Part shown: positions 5,968 to 6,942 of the stretch, piece after piece
Layout of the letters: every line of letters starts with the position of its first letter
Numbering within the stretch: the stretch's first letter is position 1
From: DATDAH01 sp036525535
Lineage (GTDB): Bacteria; Actinomycetota; Acidimicrobiia; Acidimicrobiales; DATDAH01
Length of the DNA: 6,942 nucleotides
Direction: 5' to 3'
Assembly: GCA_036525535.1 (NCBI GenBank)
Contig: DATDAH010000055.1
Coordinates: forward strand, 1-6,942
Made by a program: the position numbers and the translations under genes
The notes under the pieces: model-generated
Databases searched by the model: none
What the model was told of the DNA's origin: nothing
Seen by the model: only the letters and a program-made list of their open reading frames with translations

Positions 5968-6606
5968 TCAGGCCTGCGAGAAGTCGGCCGTGTCGGGGAT
6001 GTCCTCGGGCGGGGAGCCGATGACGATCGCGATCTCCGTCTGGTCCGCCAACTCGATGTCCGCGGGGTTGCCAGAGTCGCGGTCACCGTTCACATACACG
6101 GCGATGTCGGTCTCCGGAGCGCAGTAGTCGCCGACGCAGTCGTCGTCGAGGCGGACTCCCCACTCGACGAAGAACTGCCCGAGCGTCCGGAACTCGTCGC
6201 TGGTCGACTCGGTGTGCAGAATGCCCGTCACGTCGTGGGTGTGGAGGGGAGAGATGCACGGGTTCTCGCACTCCTCGATCCCACCGTAGGCAGGGCCGCC
6301 GGGGTCGTCGAAGGTCTGAACACCCGGGTCGCTGATGTCGATGCCCACTCCGGCCGGCACCGTGACGCTGTCCCCGTTGAAGAACACGTCGAGGTGCGAG
6401 TGCCGGTGGACCTGCAGCTGCTCGCGAAGCTCCGGCTCCAAGCCAGCGGCGCGCGTGCGTTCCAGGGGGTCCGGCGGAGCCGGCCACTCGGGCGGCGGAC
6501 CCGACGCGGGGCTTGCTTCGTCTGCGGTGGCTTCGTCCGTCGCGTCGTCGCCGCATGCCGCCGCGGCGACAACGACAGCCAGGAGCAGCGCCACGAGTCG
6601 CCTCAT
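5968..6606 (-). CDS. His-rich lipoprotein of unknown function
   Basis: A 212-residue exported lipoprotein. MRRLVALLLAVVVAAAAC is a lipoprotein signal peptide with the lipobox Cys at 18, followed by an acidic, Pro-rich linker to about 48. The conserved-looking body has two His clusters, HRHSHLDVFFNG (67-78) and PLHTHDVTGILHTES (120-134), joined by VTVPAGVGID, then FRTLGQFFVEWGVRL (139-153). This combination recurs, as I recall, in uncharacterised exported proteins of actinobacteria, Chloroflexi and archaea. Cysteines 113, 117, 157 and 162 form two close pairs that could make disulfides or bind metal. Metal binding is an inference from the His pattern. ATG 6606 is chosen because the signal peptide starts there; the open frame runs on upstream without signs of coding. 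No strong ribosome-binding site is at normal distance (GGGA about 12 bases away; GGGGAGG about 21). Its stop lies 55 bases from that of the convergent SLH gene. Confidence 0.85.
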   Translation of the reverse strand: MRRLVALLLAVVVAAAACGDDATDEATADEASPASGPPPEWPAPPDPLERTRAAGLEPELREQLQVHRHSHLDVFFNGDSVTVPAGVGIDISDPGVQTFDDPGGPAYGGIEECENPCISPLHTHDVTGILHTESTSDEFRTLGQFFVEWGVRLDDDCVGDYCAPETDIAVYVNGDRDSGNPADIELADQTEIAIVIGSPPEDIPDTADFSQA

Positions 6607-6930
6607 CGACCGTTCGGTCCCACCGCGCCTCCCCTCGGGCACCGCTGCGAGCGGACTGTTGGCGGAGCGTCCTCCACCGCGCTCCGAGCGTAATCGCGTT
6701 CTTGGACACCAGGGTCGAGGCGCGGTGGTTGCCCGAGCCGGTGACGCCGAGCGTGCGGATCGAGACGTCGCCCGCGAGAACCCCGGAAGGGCGTGGCGAG
6801 ATCGGCAGAAGCTCGACACCCCACGCGCCGCAACGGACGCGGTGCTGACCTGGTCGTCGCGGAGGCCCGAGGACGCAACACCACCGATCATGGGACGATC
6901 GGGCGAGGTGGCACGCAGAGGAGAGCGCCC
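6607..6930. other. Intergenic stretch between divergent genes, no supported gene
   Basis: This 324-base gap separates the minus-strand lipoprotein from a plus-strand start at 6931 and should hold both promoters. A minus-strand TACGCT (6692-6687) fits TAnnnT but has no convincing -35. Several frames stay open on both strands, as is usual in GC-rich DNA. One 84-base part (6695-6778) shows strict G/C at every third position and could be a gene remnant. An inverted repeat lies at 6884-6902. I find no tRNA-like T-arm and no recognisable riboswitch. Confidence 0.5.
6884..6902. promoter_or_regulatory. Operator-like inverted repeat upstream of the gene at 6931
   Basis: CCGATC (6884-6889) and GATCGG (6897-6902) form a perfect 6-bp inverted repeat around a 7-base centre, ending 28 bases before the GTG at 6931. 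The size and position suit a dimeric repressor site overlapping a promoter. It could also be a small hairpin in the leader, or chance. Confidence 0.25.
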
Positions 6931-6942
6931 GTGAAGCTTCAC
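6931..6942 (+). CDS. Start of a probable gene running off the window
   Basis: GTG at 6931 opens a frame reading M-K-L-H before the window ends. AGAGGAGAG (6917-6925) is a good ribosome-binding site, with GGAG seven bases before the GTG. The frame is too short for any functional call. The gene would be divergent from the lipoprotein gene and would share the upstream gap with it. Confidence 0.45.

Noticed and set aside
3885..6086. 733-residue minus-strand open frame opposite the SLH gene
   Set aside because: Val/Gly/Asp/Arg-rich antisense translation of a well-supported gene; no domain and no ribosome-binding site context.
6687..6692. Minus-strand TACGCT as -10 box for the lipoprotein gene
   Set aside because: It fits TAnnnT but has no -35 partner at normal spacing and lies in the patch that may be coding, so support is too weak for a feature.
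6607..6942. Upstream extension of the lipoprotein frame to the window edge
   Set aside because: The lipoprotein signal peptide starts at 6606 and must be N-terminal; the extension is Ser/Arg-rich without family features.
6931..6942. 12-base perfect palindrome at the window end (GTGAAGCTTCAC)
   Set aside because: It coincides with the first codons of a probable gene and is cut by the window edge, so chance or a coding explanation suffices.

Overview
The window is very GC-rich, with G or C at nearly every third codon position in its genes. Together with an ECF-type sigma factor paired with a one-helix, alanine- and proline-rich partner, this points to a high-GC actinobacterium. An exported protein with three S-layer homology (SLH) modules is uncommon in classical Streptomyces or Mycobacterium relatives but familiar from deep actinobacterial branches such as Acidimicrobiia. 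That placement is an inference, because no rRNA or housekeeping marker is present.

Layout. (1) 1-2105, plus: the 3' part of an FtsX/MacB-type ABC transporter permease whose beginning lies before the window. (2) 2106-2349: an intergenic gap with a GC-rich hairpin and a possible -10 box very close to the next start codon. (3) 2350-2913, plus: an ECF-like sigma factor. (4) 2918-3736, plus, four bases later and almost certainly translationally coupled: a one-helix membrane protein that probably acts as the sigma factor's regulator. It lacks a zinc-finger anti-sigma motif and ends in a tandem-repeat, proline-rich tail. A strong ribosome-binding site and in-frame GTG inside it could also produce a short form without the cytoplasmic domain. 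(5) 3737-3890: a gap with a strong small hairpin. (6) 3891-5912, plus: a secreted protein with an N-terminal region of unknown function and three C-terminal SLH modules spaced exactly 60 residues apart. (7) 5968-6606, minus, convergent: a lipoprotein with two His clusters and four cysteines beyond the lipobox, function unknown. (8) 6607-6930: no gene I can support, but it contains an 84-base patch with strong three-base periodicity and an inverted repeat. (9) 6931-6942, plus: the first four codons of a probable gene that continues past the window.

How the parts may work together. The sigma factor and its membrane partner look like a signal-transduction pair. The SLH protein directly downstream on the same strand is a candidate output, since both it and the partner's C-terminal tail would sit in the cell envelope. 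This link rests on proximity and orientation only. The permease upstream and the lipoprotein downstream are also envelope proteins, so the window as a whole is an envelope-related stretch. I saw no mobile element, CRISPR array, tRNA or rRNA.
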